Origin: Arthrobacter sp. ISL-85 | Lineage (GTDB): Bacteria; Actinomycetota; Actinomycetes; Actinomycetales; Micrococcaceae | Assembly: GCF_018613675.1 (NCBI RefSeq) | Contig: NZ_JAGGPQ010000001.1 | Location: forward strand, 62,001 to 126,000 | Direction: 5' to 3' | Length of the DNA: 64,000 nucleotides | Shown: positions 24,154-32,800 of the stretch, in pieces | Numbering within the stretch: position 1 is the stretch's first letter | Layout: every line of letters begins with the position of its first letter | Notes under the pieces: generated by a model | The model's input: only the letters and a program-made list of their open reading frames with translations | Told to the model about the DNA's origin: nothing | Database searches by the model: none | Made by a program: the position numbers and the translations under genes

Positions 24154-24277
24154 CCCCCGTCCCTGTTGGATCCGGCACCGCCATTTTCACAGCTTCCGCT
24201 CACCTGGCGTTTACCTTCCCGCCGTAGCGTTAAGCGTGGAGAGCAGGCACCCTCCCGCCGGCTCAAAGGGGGCAACG

Positions 24278-24541
24278 ATGGCAAAGAATGTCAGGCAGCA
24301 CGCGGCCGATGCGCCGCTGCGCAAAGCAACGCCCGCTCCGCACTGGAAGCAGCTGCGCCAGGGCGACCGGGTCCGGGTTCTCTTCTCACCGGGGTTTGAG
24401 GCAGGCGGCGTGGTGGATACCATCACGCCGGACCATAGCGCGGTGTGGGTGCACCTCGACGGCGGCCGCGGCCGGACCCTGCTGCACTGCGGTGACGGAG
24501 TGGACATCGTTGCCCGCGGGGAGACCGGCTGCCAGGACTAA
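24278..24541 (+). CDS. Small conserved-looking protein of unknown function
   Basis: An 87-residue protein with AAAGGGGG before its ATG. The first 25 residues are basic and Ala-rich. The rest looks like one small beta-barrel: QGDRVRVLF, AGGVVDTITPDHSAVWVHL, GRGRTLLHCGDGVDIV, a pattern like KOW/SH3-type folds with the RV-N-G-V spacing. I do not recognise a family. It lies between the HAD phosphatase gene and the phosphodiesterase gene on the same strand, with 38 bp to the latter. Confidence 0.55.
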   Translation: MAKNVRQHAADAPLRKATPAPHWKQLRQGDRVRVLFSPGFEAGGVVDTITPDHSAVWVHLDGGRGRTLLHCGDGVDIVARGETGCQD

Positions 24542-24579
24542 CGGCGGCCTGGAGCGTCTCCGGGCGGTACGCTCGCTGT

Positions 24580-25398
24580 GTGAGCTTGCCTTTCTTTGAG
24601 CACCCTGACGGCGCCGGCCGGCACCTTCCCATCGGCATGGCCCACCGCGGGTTCTCTGCCGAGGGCCTGGAGAACTCCATGGCCGCATTCCGCGCCGGCG
24701 TCGAACTCGGCTTCCGCTACCTCGAGACGGATGTGCACACCACAGCCGACGGCGTGCTGCTGCTCTTCCATGATGAAACCCTGGACCGGGTCACGGACGG
24801 CAAGGGCCGGGTTGCGGAACTGCCGGCCGCGGAGGTGGCCAAGGCCAGGATCAACGGCCGCGAGCCCATACCCACGTTCGACGAACTGGTCACCCAGCTT
24901 CCCGAAGCGCGGCTGAACCTCGACGTAAAGGACTGGGGCTCGGTGCACAGCACGGCCGCCGCGATCGAGCGGCACCAGGTTCATCACCGGGTGCTGGTTA
25001 CGAGCTTTTCGGACCGCCGGCGGCGGGCGGTGCTGAAGCTGCTCAGCCGGCCGGTTGCCTCCTCTGCGGGTGTGGGCTCAACTGCCCTCTTCACCTTGCT
25101 GGGCCCTGTGGTTCCGCGCCCGGTATTCCACCGGCTGATGCGCAGGGTGCTCCGGGACGTGCACGCGCTACAGGTACCCGTCGGGTATGGCCGGGTACCT
25201 GTCGTCACCGCCGGCTTCATCCGGCGGGCGCATGGCCTTGGCCTGGTGGTCCATGTGTGGACCATCAACGATGCCGACGAAATGCACCGGCTCCTCCGCC
25301 TGGGCGTGGACGGCATCGTGACGGACAGGGCGGACCTGCTCCGCGGCGTGCTGCGGGCCCGCGGCCAGTGGCCGGACAGGACCGGGCTGGCCGATTGA
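24580..25398 (+). CDS. Glycerophosphodiester phosphodiesterase
   Basis: A cytoplasmic GDPD (no signal peptide) of 272 residues that would release glycerol 3-phosphate from phospholipid head-group diesters. The TIM-barrel active site is complete: AHRGFSAEGLENS with the catalytic His, ETDVHTTADGVLLLFHD with metal-binding Glu/Asp and the second His, then LNLDVK and a closing VWTINDADEMHRL followed by GVDGIVTDRAD. The start is a GTG. Related proteins are often called UgpQ, but no glycerophosphodiester importer lies nearby. Confidence 0.9.
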   Translation: MSLPFFEHPDGAGRHLPIGMAHRGFSAEGLENSMAAFRAGVELGFRYLETDVHTTADGVLLLFHDETLDRVTDGKGRVAELPAAEVAKARINGREPIPTFDELVTQLPEARLNLDVKDWGSVHSTAAAIERHQVHHRVLVTSFSDRRRRAVLKLLSRPVASSAGVGSTALFTLLGPVVPRPVFHRLMRRVLRDVHALQVPVGYGRVPVVTAGFIRRAHGLGLVVHVWTINDADEMHRLLRLGVDGIVTDRADLLRGVLRARGQWPDRTGLAD

Positions 25399-25417
25399 CC
25401 GCCCGGTGCGGCTCTGA

Positions 25418-25771
25418 CTAGCCCCGGTCTGTTTCGGTGGGCGCCGTGGCATCCCCTGCCAGGCCGCCGTCGTCCGTCGCGTCGTTCTGCTCCCGGTCCC
25501 TGTGCGCCCTGTCGTTGTCCGTTCCGTCGACGTCCCCGCCCAGGGGACTGTTGGAGACCGGGGCCGGTGCAGGCCCGGTTTTGGGCCCGGGCGCCTTCTG
25601 CTTCTCCGCCTCCATCGCGTTTGACCCTTCGCTCAGGGACGAGTGCACTTCCACGTCGTCGTTGGGATCCGCGGGGTCCGGCACGTCCGTTTTCTCCGTC
25701 GGCCTGGATGTTCCGGCCAGGTCCTCCATGGCATTTTCTGCTGCCTTGCCGATGCTGTCGCCGATTCCCAT
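25418..25771 (-). CDS. Small acidic, probably disordered protein
   Basis: 117 residues. The first 20 (MGIGDSIGKAAENAMEDLAG) form an amphipathic helix reminiscent of CsbD-like stress proteins; the remainder is rich in Asp, Pro, Asn, Glu and Ala and is likely disordered. AGGAG lies eight bases before the ATG. It diverges from another small acidic gene at 25906; the 134-bp gap holds a CATGCTTAC element like those near other stress-type genes here. No function can be assigned. Confidence 0.6.
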   Translation of the reverse strand: MGIGDSIGKAAENAMEDLAGTSRPTEKTDVPDPADPNDDVEVHSSLSEGSNAMEAEKQKAPGPKTGPAPAPVSNSPLGGDVDGTDNDRAHRDREQNDATDDGGLAGDATAPTETDRG

Positions 25772-25905
25772 GTGACTGCTCCTTCCGACGTTGCATGCCG
25801 GCCGCCCCAGCGGCGTACCGGCCCTACTCCTCCAGAATTATCAGCATGCTTACAATTAGTCCAGTGCTGGGGAAACGAACCGCAGCCGGAAAGGAAGGAA
25901 AGGCA

Positions 25906-26142
25906 ATGAGCACTTACCATCCGGAAAATGACCCCGCGAACCCCGACCGTCCGGGGAAGGAAGACGTGGGCGCCGCGCAGGCCCACCTGGGGGAGCAGCG
26001 CAGCAGGGAGTCGGCCGGTTCGCCGAACCCGGATCCGGCGGAAGGGAACATCACCGGCCTGGAACCGGGCGGGGGAGTACCGCCAGGAGAGACACCACCG
26101 GCGGAGGACCAGATGAGCCGGGACCAGGGCCACTCCGAATAG
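25906..26142 (+). CDS. Small acidic protein with a DUF6480-like motif
   Basis: 78 residues, Pro/Gly/Glu-rich, with no predicted fold in the first half. The segment NITGLEPGGGVPPGETPPAE (about 48-67) closely resembles the conserved core of DUF6480 proteins, short actinobacterial proteins of unknown role often near stress genes. The ATG follows AAGGAAGGAAAGG. A strong terminator-like hairpin begins six bases after the stop codon. Confidence 0.68.
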   Translation: MSTYHPENDPANPDRPGKEDVGAAQAHLGEQRSRESAGSPNPDPAEGNITGLEPGGGVPPGETPPAEDQMSRDQGHSE

Positions 26143-26148
26143 GACGTC

Positions 26149-26185
26149 CAGCGGGGCGGCGCGCGTTCTGCCCGCCGCCCCGCTG
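26149..26185. terminator. Perfect 13-bp hairpin between convergent genes
   Basis: CAGCGGGGCGGCG (26149-26161) pairs perfectly with CGCCGCCCCGCTG (26173-26185) around an 11-base loop. It lies between the small acidic gene and the EAL-domain gene, whose ends face each other, and could terminate both. Confidence 0.75.
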
Positions 26186-26199
26186 CCTGCGTCAGGTTC

Positions 26200-27264
26200 T
26201 CAGGAAGATTCCGTGCCCCGGGGGATGGCGCGCGACTCGCCCGGGCCCGCCAGATGGCGTTCCAACCCGTCCATGTCGAGGCGCGTGTTCCAGTTGGCCC
26301 AATCCTTGGGCCGCACGGACGGCCGGCCCAGCAGGTACCCCTGGCCGGCGCTGATGCCCAGTTCGGTGAGGACCTTGAGCTCACCCACGGTTTCGATGCC
26401 CTCGGCCACCAGGGTGATGCCGATCTGGTCGGTAAAGTCCACCAGGCAGGCTGCCAGCGCCCGCTGCAGGCCGTCTTTGTCGACGTCGCCGATCACGTTG
26501 CGGCCCACCTTGAGGAAGTCGGGCCGCAGGTGGATCATGCGGCTGAGTGCCCCGGCGCCGGTGTGCGTGTCATCGACGGCGATGCGCAGCCCTCTTTCCC
26601 GCAACGGATTGATCGCGGAAAGGAACTGCAGGTATTCCTCTTCCGGAATGTCCTCGGTGAGTTCGAGCACCACCCGGTGGATGGGCAGTTCAATGTGGTC
26701 GAACAGCTCCGGCAGCCGCGGGTCCATGCAGGACGTGGGCGAGATATTGAGGGACACATAGAGGTTTTCCGGCAGGTCCCGGGCTGCTGCTGCCGCGGAT
26801 CCCAGCGCCGAGAACTCAAGGTTGGCGCCCAGGCCGACTGCCGCGGCCTCGGCAAACCACAGTTCGGCGGCCGCGCCGTCATCGCTGACGAAGCGGGAGA
26901 GCGCTTCGGCGCCCACCACGGTTTTTCCTTCCAGGCCGTAGATAGGCTGGAACGCGGTCATCAGCATCTTGTTTTCGAGCAGGGCGCTGATCCGGGAAGT
27001 GCTGCGGATGGCATCCAGCTGCTCCGCGAGCTGCGGCGGAAGCGCTGGCGGCGTGAGGCGCATTTCCCTGGCGGTTTCCAGTGTTTCCACCATGTTGGCG
27101 TCGCTGCGCCGCGTCTCAAGGAGATACTCCAGCAAGGCCCGTTCCGGCACGCCGGGATTCTCATCGAGGCTGTCGCTCAGCCGCTGCCGGACGGCGGTCC
27201 CCGCGGGATCCGTATCCGCCAGCACGGCGGCGATAATTCCCCATGCCTGTACCCGAACCGACAT
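26200..27264 (-). CDS. EAL-domain protein (c-di-GMP phosphodiesterase or sensor)
   Basis: 354 residues. An N-terminal region of ~95 residues with no known domain precedes a single EAL domain. Catalytic-type residues are largely kept: Glu120 in GAEALSRF, the Asn of SLNIS, Glu in VLELTED, the Asp pair of VDDTHTGAG, Lys in DFLKV, AEGIE and GQGYLLGRP. The usual DDFGTG and KIDRSF motifs are altered (DDTHTG, KVGRNV), so activity is uncertain. The ATG at 27264 is preferred over a TTG two codons upstream. It lies 170 bp behind a GGDEF-EAL gene on the same strand. Confidence 0.82.
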   Translation of the reverse strand: MSVRVQAWGIIAAVLADTDPAGTAVRQRLSDSLDENPGVPERALLEYLLETRRSDANMVETLETAREMRLTPPALPPQLAEQLDAIRSTSRISALLENKMLMTAFQPIYGLEGKTVVGAEALSRFVSDDGAAAELWFAEAAAVGLGANLEFSALGSAAAAARDLPENLYVSLNISPTSCMDPRLPELFDHIELPIHRVVLELTEDIPEEEYLQFLSAINPLRERGLRIAVDDTHTGAGALSRMIHLRPDFLKVGRNVIGDVDKDGLQRALAACLVDFTDQIGITLVAEGIETVGELKVLTELGISAGQGYLLGRPSVRPKDWANWNTRLDMDGLERHLAGPGESRAIPRGTESS

Positions 27265-27434
27265 TAGCAACGCCCCCAGTTGACGAAGTAATGACCCGAT
27301 GGCCCAATAATGTTCAAATGTCCAAACGCCTTATAAAATAACGGTGCTGCCGACCTGAATTCCAAGGCGGCGAAAAACCAGACACCGCACGCTGATCGTA
27401 TAACGGCGGCCGGAAAAGTGCAGTAGTTTTTGCG

Positions 27435-28985
27435 TTACTGGTTAGCGCTTTCCTGCTGGTCAGCCAGCAGTTGCGGAATTTGGTCCCCGGGAACGGGCCG
27501 GCTGAAGTAGTAACCCTGGGCGCTCCTGCAGCCCAGGCTGCGCAGGATGTCCGCCTGCTCCGCCGTTTCAACGCCCTCCCACACCGCCTCCAGCCCGCAC
27601 GCGCGCACCAGTTGCAGGACCGCCGCCACCAGCGCGGGCTGGTTGGGGTCGCTCTCCAGCCCGGTGATCAGAGAACGGTCCACCTTGACCCGGTCCACCG
27701 GCAGCCGGCGGAGGTAGCTGATGGACGAGTAGCCAGTGCCGAAGTCATCGATTTCGATGCCCACGCCCAGGCCGCGGAGGCCGCCCAGCGAATACCGGTC
27801 CAGCTCATTGCCTTTGACGATTGCCACTTCGGTCAGTTCCAGGACAACCTGTTCAGGCTTGACGCCGGTCTCCTTGAGTGTGTTGCGGACGTCCTCGATG
27901 AACTGCAGGCTTTGCAGGTCCGTGGCGGAGATGTTGATGCGCACGGAGAACCTGCTGTCCACCAGGCCGGCATCAATCCAGGCCCGCAGCTGCTTCACGG
28001 CGGTCCTGAGTACCCAGAGGCCCAGTTCCGAGATCAGGCCCGCCTCTTCGGCCAGGGGAATGAACTCATCCGGCATGATGAAGCCGCGGGTGGGGTGGTT
28101 CCACCGGACCAGCGCCTCCACACCCTCGATCCGTCCGGTGCCAAGCTCTACAACCGGCTGGTAGTGCAGCGTCAGCGCACCGTCCTTGATGGCGGCCCGC
28201 AGGTCATCCACCAACTGGCTGCGAAGCCGGCGCACCAGCAGCAGGGCGGGCTCGAACCGGTGCAGCTTGTTCCGCCCTTCGGCTTTGGAGGCATACATGG
28301 CGACGTCCGCCTCCATCATCATGTCCTCCGGGCTCTGGCCCCCGCTGCCCACGCTGAGCCCGATGCTGGCGCCACAGCGCACACTTCGGCCGGGGAGCTC
28401 AATGGGTTCATTAAGGGACGCCAGGATGCGGTGCGCCACAATGGCCGCCTGGTCCGCCGATGCGGCAGGCATGACAATGGCGAATTCGTCACCGCCCAGG
28501 CGGGCTACGACGTCGGAGGCGCGCACCGCGGCCCGGAGCCGTTCGCCCACGGTCACCAGGACCTGGTCGCCGGCCGTGTGCCCCAGGCTGTCGTTGATCG
28601 ATTTGAATGCGTCCAGGTCCATCAACAGGATGGCCGGCCCTTCTTCCGTCCGCTCGCCGTCTGCCGAGGCACGGGCTTCCAGGGCGGCGTGAAGGGCCTC
28701 GAGCAGCGCTGACCGGTTGGCCAGTCCCGTCAGCGGGTCCTGCATGGCCATCTTCTGCATCTCGAGGTGCGCCTCGTGAAGGAGCTGGGTCCGGACCTGC
28801 ACCCGCTGCTCCAATTCCTCGTAGATGACCTGCAGGTCCTCCGCCAGCAGATTGGTGCCCATGATGATCGCATCGAGCTCATCCCGGGCCGGTGACACCT
28901 CTATCCGGGAGGCAAGGTCACCGGAGGCAAGCCGGACAATGCCTTCCAGCAGCTGGGAGAGCCGGGGATCGTCATCGGAAAACAT
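27435..28985 (-). CDS. GGDEF-EAL protein (c-di-GMP turnover) with a HAMP-like front
   Basis: 516 residues, soluble. Residues ~8-60 look like a HAMP-type signal helix (LLEGIVRLASGDLASRI) and coiled coil. The diguanylate cyclase domain is complete: RLGGDEF (162-168) with an I-site RASD (155-158) at the correct distance for product inhibition. The EAL domain has EAL at 290-292, RINIS, VLELTEV, EIDDFGTGYSS, VKVDRSL and EGVET, all catalytic residues intact. It can therefore both make and break c-di-GMP. It follows the histidine kinase gene by 20 bp, so the two probably act in one circuit. Confidence 0.92.
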   Translation of the reverse strand: MFSDDDPRLSQLLEGIVRLASGDLASRIEVSPARDELDAIIMGTNLLAEDLQVIYEELEQRVQVRTQLLHEAHLEMQKMAMQDPLTGLANRSALLEALHAALEARASADGERTEEGPAILLMDLDAFKSINDSLGHTAGDQVLVTVGERLRAAVRASDVVARLGGDEFAIVMPAASADQAAIVAHRILASLNEPIELPGRSVRCGASIGLSVGSGGQSPEDMMMEADVAMYASKAEGRNKLHRFEPALLLVRRLRSQLVDDLRAAIKDGALTLHYQPVVELGTGRIEGVEALVRWNHPTRGFIMPDEFIPLAEEAGLISELGLWVLRTAVKQLRAWIDAGLVDSRFSVRINISATDLQSLQFIEDVRNTLKETGVKPEQVVLELTEVAIVKGNELDRYSLGGLRGLGVGIEIDDFGTGYSSISYLRRLPVDRVKVDRSLITGLESDPNQPALVAAVLQLVRACGLEAVWEGVETAEQADILRSLGCRSAQGYYFSRPVPGDQIPQLLADQQESANQ

Positions 28986-29005
28986 GGCCAGTCCTCCTTC
29001 GGCGC

Positions 29006-30649
29006 CTAGTTGGCCTGGGCGCGGTCGGTGCCGAGGGGAAGGCTGACGGTGACGGTAGTCCCCGTACCCAGCGTGGAAGCGACGTCAATCCGGCCACCGT
29101 GGCGGTCCACGATGTCTTTGGAGATGGCAAGGCCCAGCCCTGTTCCGGGGATGGCGCCGTTCATCGCGTTGGAGGCCCGGTAGAACCTGGTGAACACGTG
29201 GTTGATTTCGTCGTCAGAAATGCCGATGCCGGTATCGGCGATCCGCACGGTGGCCCACTTGGATCCATCCGACGCGGCGTGGGATTCGCTGCCCACCTCG
29301 ATCCGGCCGCCGCTGGGCGTGAACTTGATGGCGTTGGAGACGAGGTTGGTGAAGACCTGCTGCAGCTGCACCTCATCGGCCAGGATCTCCGGATCCTCCG
29401 GAACAGGGTCCACCTCGATGGTGACGTTCTGCAGCGTGGCCAGCGGGCGGAGCGCCGAGGCCACCAGGTCCAGGGTGTGTCCCAGCCGCACCGGCGAGAG
29501 CTGCATTTCGGTGGTGTCCAGGCCGCCACGGGAGACGCTCAGCATGTCCTCGATCAGCGTCCGGAGGCGTTCGGTATTGCGGACCACGATGTCCAGCATC
29601 TGGTGGACCTCCTTGGACACCGGGTGCTCGGTGCTCTCCTGGATCATGTCCAGGTACGCCATGATCGAAGTCAACGGCGTCCGCAGTTCGTGGTTAACCG
29701 TGGCCAGGAAGTCCGTCTTCGCCTTGTCCAGTTCCCGCAGCTGCTTCACCACCTGCTGCTGGCTGCTGATCAGGTGGCTTTGGATAAGCCCGTAGGCTGC
29801 GTTGCCGGCCACGTGCTGGATCAGCCCCAGCTCCGCGCTGGACCAGGTCCGGGGCCCGTCCATCATGGCGACCCAGATGATGCCCAGGGAGGAGTTGCCT
29901 TCGCCGATGGGCACGGCCAGTGTGGAGGCCGCGCCGGCGATGGCACGGGAGGGCTTTTCGTCCGCCCGCGCCTCAGTTTCATTTCCGTCCGCAGACAGCG
30001 TCTCCGTGCCCGCCCAAAGCGCGTCCGCCGTGGCCCGTGCCTCGTCCTCACCGGGAAGGGCGTCCCGGGGCAGTTCCGCCAGGCCTTCCCGGTGCCAAGC
30101 CGCCGTGATCACCGGGACGCGGTGGTCCTCGAAGGTGGACAGGACAACATGGTCGGCCTTGAAAGTGCGGCCGAAGCCGGAGACGACGTGGTTGGCGATT
30201 TCCTGTGGATCATTGGTGGCGCGCACCGCAGCGGAAACCTCGCGCAGTTGCTCGCGGAGCCCTTCCGCCTCCTGCCGCGAGGAGCGTCGCCGGGCCACCT
30301 GCTCGATGAGGACCGTGGCGCGGTGCACCAGCTCTTTGGGCTCCGGCGGTTTGGTGATGCAGTCGTGGACACCGTGCGGGTTGGCCGCGGCAATTTCCTG
30401 CGGGTTGTCCAGGTCCACCATGACCAGGACAGGGGCCGCGGACCGGGCAGGGGACAGAAGCGCGTCCGCGACTATGACGGAGGGCTGGCCCGCGTCCAGC
30501 AGCGCGGCAAGTGCGGTGGCGTCCATGGCTTCAAGGACGCCGTACCCGGCGTCGCGCAGTGCCTGGGCGTTGCGGGCCAGCCGGCCGGCGTCAGGATCGG
30601 CGACGACGGCGGTGCGGGCCAGGCGCACGTCACTCGGCACAGCCGTCAC
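29006..30649 (-). CDS. Histidine kinase with N-terminal receiver and GAF domains
   Basis: 547 residues without membrane segments. In order: a receiver-like domain (acidic DPD near 18-20, likely phospho-acceptor Asp62, Lys100 in ITKPPEP), a helical linker, a GAF domain (~140-290), HisKA with FLATVNHELRTPLTS (His320) and an HATPase domain with N, G1 (DTGIGIS) and G2 (GTGLGLAI) boxes. The GTG at 30649 follows GGAGGAAGGG; an ATG ten codons upstream lacks a site. The next gene, 20 bp on, makes the GGDEF-EAL protein, so the kinase may tune c-di-GMP levels. The signal could be cytoplasmic and bind the GAF domain. Confidence 0.87.
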   Translation of the reverse strand: MTAVPSDVRLARTAVVADPDAGRLARNAQALRDAGYGVLEAMDATALAALLDAGQPSVIVADALLSPARSAAPVLVMVDLDNPQEIAAANPHGVHDCITKPPEPKELVHRATVLIEQVARRRSSRQEAEGLREQLREVSAAVRATNDPQEIANHVVSGFGRTFKADHVVLSTFEDHRVPVITAAWHREGLAELPRDALPGEDEARATADALWAGTETLSADGNETEARADEKPSRAIAGAASTLAVPIGEGNSSLGIIWVAMMDGPRTWSSAELGLIQHVAGNAAYGLIQSHLISSQQQVVKQLRELDKAKTDFLATVNHELRTPLTSIMAYLDMIQESTEHPVSKEVHQMLDIVVRNTERLRTLIEDMLSVSRGGLDTTEMQLSPVRLGHTLDLVASALRPLATLQNVTIEVDPVPEDPEILADEVQLQQVFTNLVSNAIKFTPSGGRIEVGSESHAASDGSKWATVRIADTGIGISDDEINHVFTRFYRASNAMNGAIPGTGLGLAISKDIVDRHGGRIDVASTLGTGTTVTVSLPLGTDRAQAN

Positions 30650-30819
30650 AGTGCTTCCCTTCCTCCCAGTTGAGTACATTCTAGGGGGACGGGGGCTGCA
30701 CAGGGCCAGAGCGCCCGGACCAGCGGTTCCACCGGTCCATTACCGCCGCCGCGGGTGTGGCGCGCCGTAATGTAGCAGGAGCTGCGCCGGTTGCCGTGGA
30801 TGGAACATATATTTGACCC

Positions 30820-31644
30820 GTGTCCTCCCCAACGAAGTCGCCGCGGTCCATCCTGCAGAAGTACCTGATGATCCCTAAGCTCGTCAGGATGTCGCGGGGT
30901 GCGCCGAAGGACCGGCACAAGGCGTGGGATACGTACTGGGCGGGCATCACAGCCACGGGCCCCGGCGGTGAGGTCCTCTGGGATTCAGGCAGCGACCATG
31001 AATTCCTGGGCTACAAGGACAGTCTCCTGCGCTACCTGGACCCCGCGCTTCCTGTGGTGGATGCCGGCTGTGGCCACGGCAGTTTCACCCGTGCGCTCGC
31101 CGGCGTCTTTCCCAAGGTGGTTGGCGTGGACGTCTCACCGCACGCTGTTGCCCGGGCCCGGGCGGAATCCGCAGGAAGCGGCAACACTGCGTTCGAAGCC
31201 CGTGACATGACTGCGGAGGGCGCGGGCGCAGCCCTGGCAGAGTCCGTCAACGCGGATGTCGACGGGGCCAACGTCTTCATCCGCGGTGTCCTGCATGTTC
31301 TTGCCCCGGCGCACCAGATCGCACTCGTCGAAAACCTCCGGCTCCTGGCTGGGCGCCGCGGCACCGTGTTCATGGCGGAAACCAACTTCCAGGGGAACCC
31401 GGTGGAGTATGTGTCCCACCTCGGGGCAAGCACCCGGGGCATTCCGGTGCCGTTGGAACTGGCCATCCGCGGACTGCCCATGCCGGGGCACTTCGGCCCC
31501 GAAGAGCGCGAACGGGCGTTCCCGGCGTCGGCCTGGGAACTCCTTGAAGATGGCCACACGGCCATCGAAACCAACCCGGTGACCGGCGTGCCCGGCCAGG
31601 ACAGGGTGCCTGGATACTATGCCGTGGTCCGGCCGCGCCGATAG
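30820..31644 (+). CDS. SAM-dependent methyltransferase
   Basis: A 274-residue class I methyltransferase: motif I VVDAGCGHGSFT, the acidic end of strand 2 in VVGVDVSPHAVARA, and FEARDMTAE before a long C-terminal region. A basic N-terminus of ~35 residues precedes the fold. The GTG start has no strong ribosome-binding site. It diverges from the kinase gene with a 170-bp gap. The substrate cannot be told; no obvious pathway genes lie beside it. Confidence 0.78.
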   Translation: MSSPTKSPRSILQKYLMIPKLVRMSRGAPKDRHKAWDTYWAGITATGPGGEVLWDSGSDHEFLGYKDSLLRYLDPALPVVDAGCGHGSFTRALAGVFPKVVGVDVSPHAVARARAESAGSGNTAFEARDMTAEGAGAALAESVNADVDGANVFIRGVLHVLAPAHQIALVENLRLLAGRRGTVFMAETNFQGNPVEYVSHLGASTRGIPVPLELAIRGLPMPGHFGPEERERAFPASAWELLEDGHTAIETNPVTGVPGQDRVPGYYAVVRPRR

Positions 31645-31751
31645 CCTGGCGTCCAGGCAATTCATCAGCCCTGCGGGCTTGTCCGATTCCCGCAGGAGGT
31701 CCGCAGAATACCCGCTCTCCCCTTGACAGGCGGCCGGATCCGGAGGCTCCA

Positions 31752-31769
31752 TAGTAAGTAGACTTACTA
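31752..31769. promoter_or_regulatory. 18-bp palindrome upstream of a stress-type gene
   Basis: TAGTAAGTAGACTTACTA is a perfect inverted repeat around AG, 26 bp before the GTG of the next gene, a place where a repressor could block transcription. Weaker versions occur near 25846 and 36507, each upstream of other stress-type genes. No regulator can be named. Confidence 0.45.
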
Positions 31770-31795
31770 GTTGGCTGAGGGAAAGGAAGGCCGTC

Positions 31796-32245
31796 GTGGC
31801 AGAGGACAAAGGCAGCAAGACCCGCAAAGCGGACGAAGCCAGGGACGAAGAGGACCTGGGCGCCGGGCCCGAAGGCGGGAAGATCCGGCGTGGACCCGAG
31901 TCCTCGAAATCCCTGAAGTACTCGCAGGAGGTCACTTCAACGGACGACGAGCCGGAACGCGAAGGCCGCAGCCTGGCCACCACCCACCACGAAGTCATCA
32001 GGCAGTGGGCGGAGGAGCGTGACGGCGTGCCCGCCACCGTGGAGGGCACGGAACACGGCGACCATCTCGGAGTGCTCCGGATCGACTTTGGTGGCAAGGA
32101 CGACAAGCTCCGCCACGTCAGCTGGGAGGAATGGTTCGGCACCTTCGACTCCCGGAAACTGAACTTCATCTATCAGGAACAGCGCAGCGACGGCACCCAA
32201 TCCAACTTCTTCCGGTTGGAAAACCCCAACCGGGAAGACGCCTAA
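31796..32245 (+). CDS. Conserved actinobacterial protein of unknown function
   Basis: 149 residues: an acidic, basic-patched disordered front of ~60 residues, then a compact domain containing TTHHEVIRQWAEERDGVP, TVEGTEHGDHLGVLRIDF and WEEWFGTFDSRKLNFIYQE. I know this domain from many actinobacteria and proteobacteria, where it is sometimes labelled a glucan branching enzyme without any supporting motif. There is no glycosyl hydrolase site here. The start is a GTG after GGAAAGGAAGG. The palindrome just upstream points to specific control. The following genes run in the same direction. Confidence 0.7.
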   Translation: MAEDKGSKTRKADEARDEEDLGAGPEGGKIRRGPESSKSLKYSQEVTSTDDEPEREGRSLATTHHEVIRQWAEERDGVPATVEGTEHGDHLGVLRIDFGGKDDKLRHVSWEEWFGTFDSRKLNFIYQEQRSDGTQSNFFRLENPNREDA

Positions 32246-32335
32246 GCCGCACCGCGCCCCAAGCGTTCGGCCGGCGCCGGATCATCCTCCGGTGCCGCTG
32301 CACCGACCGCCGGCGCAAGACCCACAGGAACCATT

Positions 32336-32782
32336 ATGAGCAACCTCATTCCGTCCGGCGCACTCCGCCGGATGCTGCTGCCCCCCACCTATGGACGGCA
32401 CATCACCTCCGCTACCGAATTCACCATCCTGTCCGTGGAGGTGTGGGCCTCCGGGCTGGTGGTCAACATCCACCTCCCTTCGGATGACACCCCCGAGCCC
32501 CGGCTTACGCTCCAGGACCACTTCGGGACTGAATACACCCTGCAGGAATCTGCCAGCGTCGGCAGCCGCAACCTGCAGGTGTTCACCCCGTCGGTTCCGC
32601 CGGGCACCAGGAGCCTGACCATCAGGTCGGCAGACGATGGGGACGGACGGCCCGTGGTGACCTTCGCGGTGCCCCTCATGGCCGTGCCGGAAGCCCAGCC
32701 AGACCCCAAGGCAGCAGGCCGGGAGGCCTCCACTGCCGCCGCCGACGATTCCTATCAGCCCGATCTCCGCCGCCCCGCTTGA
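32336..32782 (+). CDS. Hypothetical protein, probable beta-sandwich
   Basis: 148 residues, start supported by AGGA six bases before the ATG. Alternating hydrophobic strands (FTILSVEVWASGLVVNIHL, RLTLQDHFGTEYTL, TRSLTIRSADD, VVTFAVPL) suggest an immunoglobulin-like or other beta-sandwich; the last 30 residues are disordered. There is no signal peptide. It ends 18 bp before an SDR gene and may be co-transcribed with it. I do not recognise a family. Confidence 0.55.
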   Translation: MSNLIPSGALRRMLLPPTYGRHITSATEFTILSVEVWASGLVVNIHLPSDDTPEPRLTLQDHFGTEYTLQESASVGSRNLQVFTPSVPPGTRSLTIRSADDGDGRPVVTFAVPLMAVPEAQPDPKAAGREASTAAADDSYQPDLRRPA

Positions 32783-32800
32783 CCTACCGAAAGGCCCGTT

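Noticed and set aside
28892-30673. Plus-strand open frame of about 590 codons
   Set aside because: It is antisense to the histidine kinase gene, whose HisKA and HATPase motifs are complete.
31796-32245. 1,4-alpha-glucan branching enzyme
   Set aside because: This name is sometimes attached to the family, but the protein is only 149 residues and has no GH13 motif.
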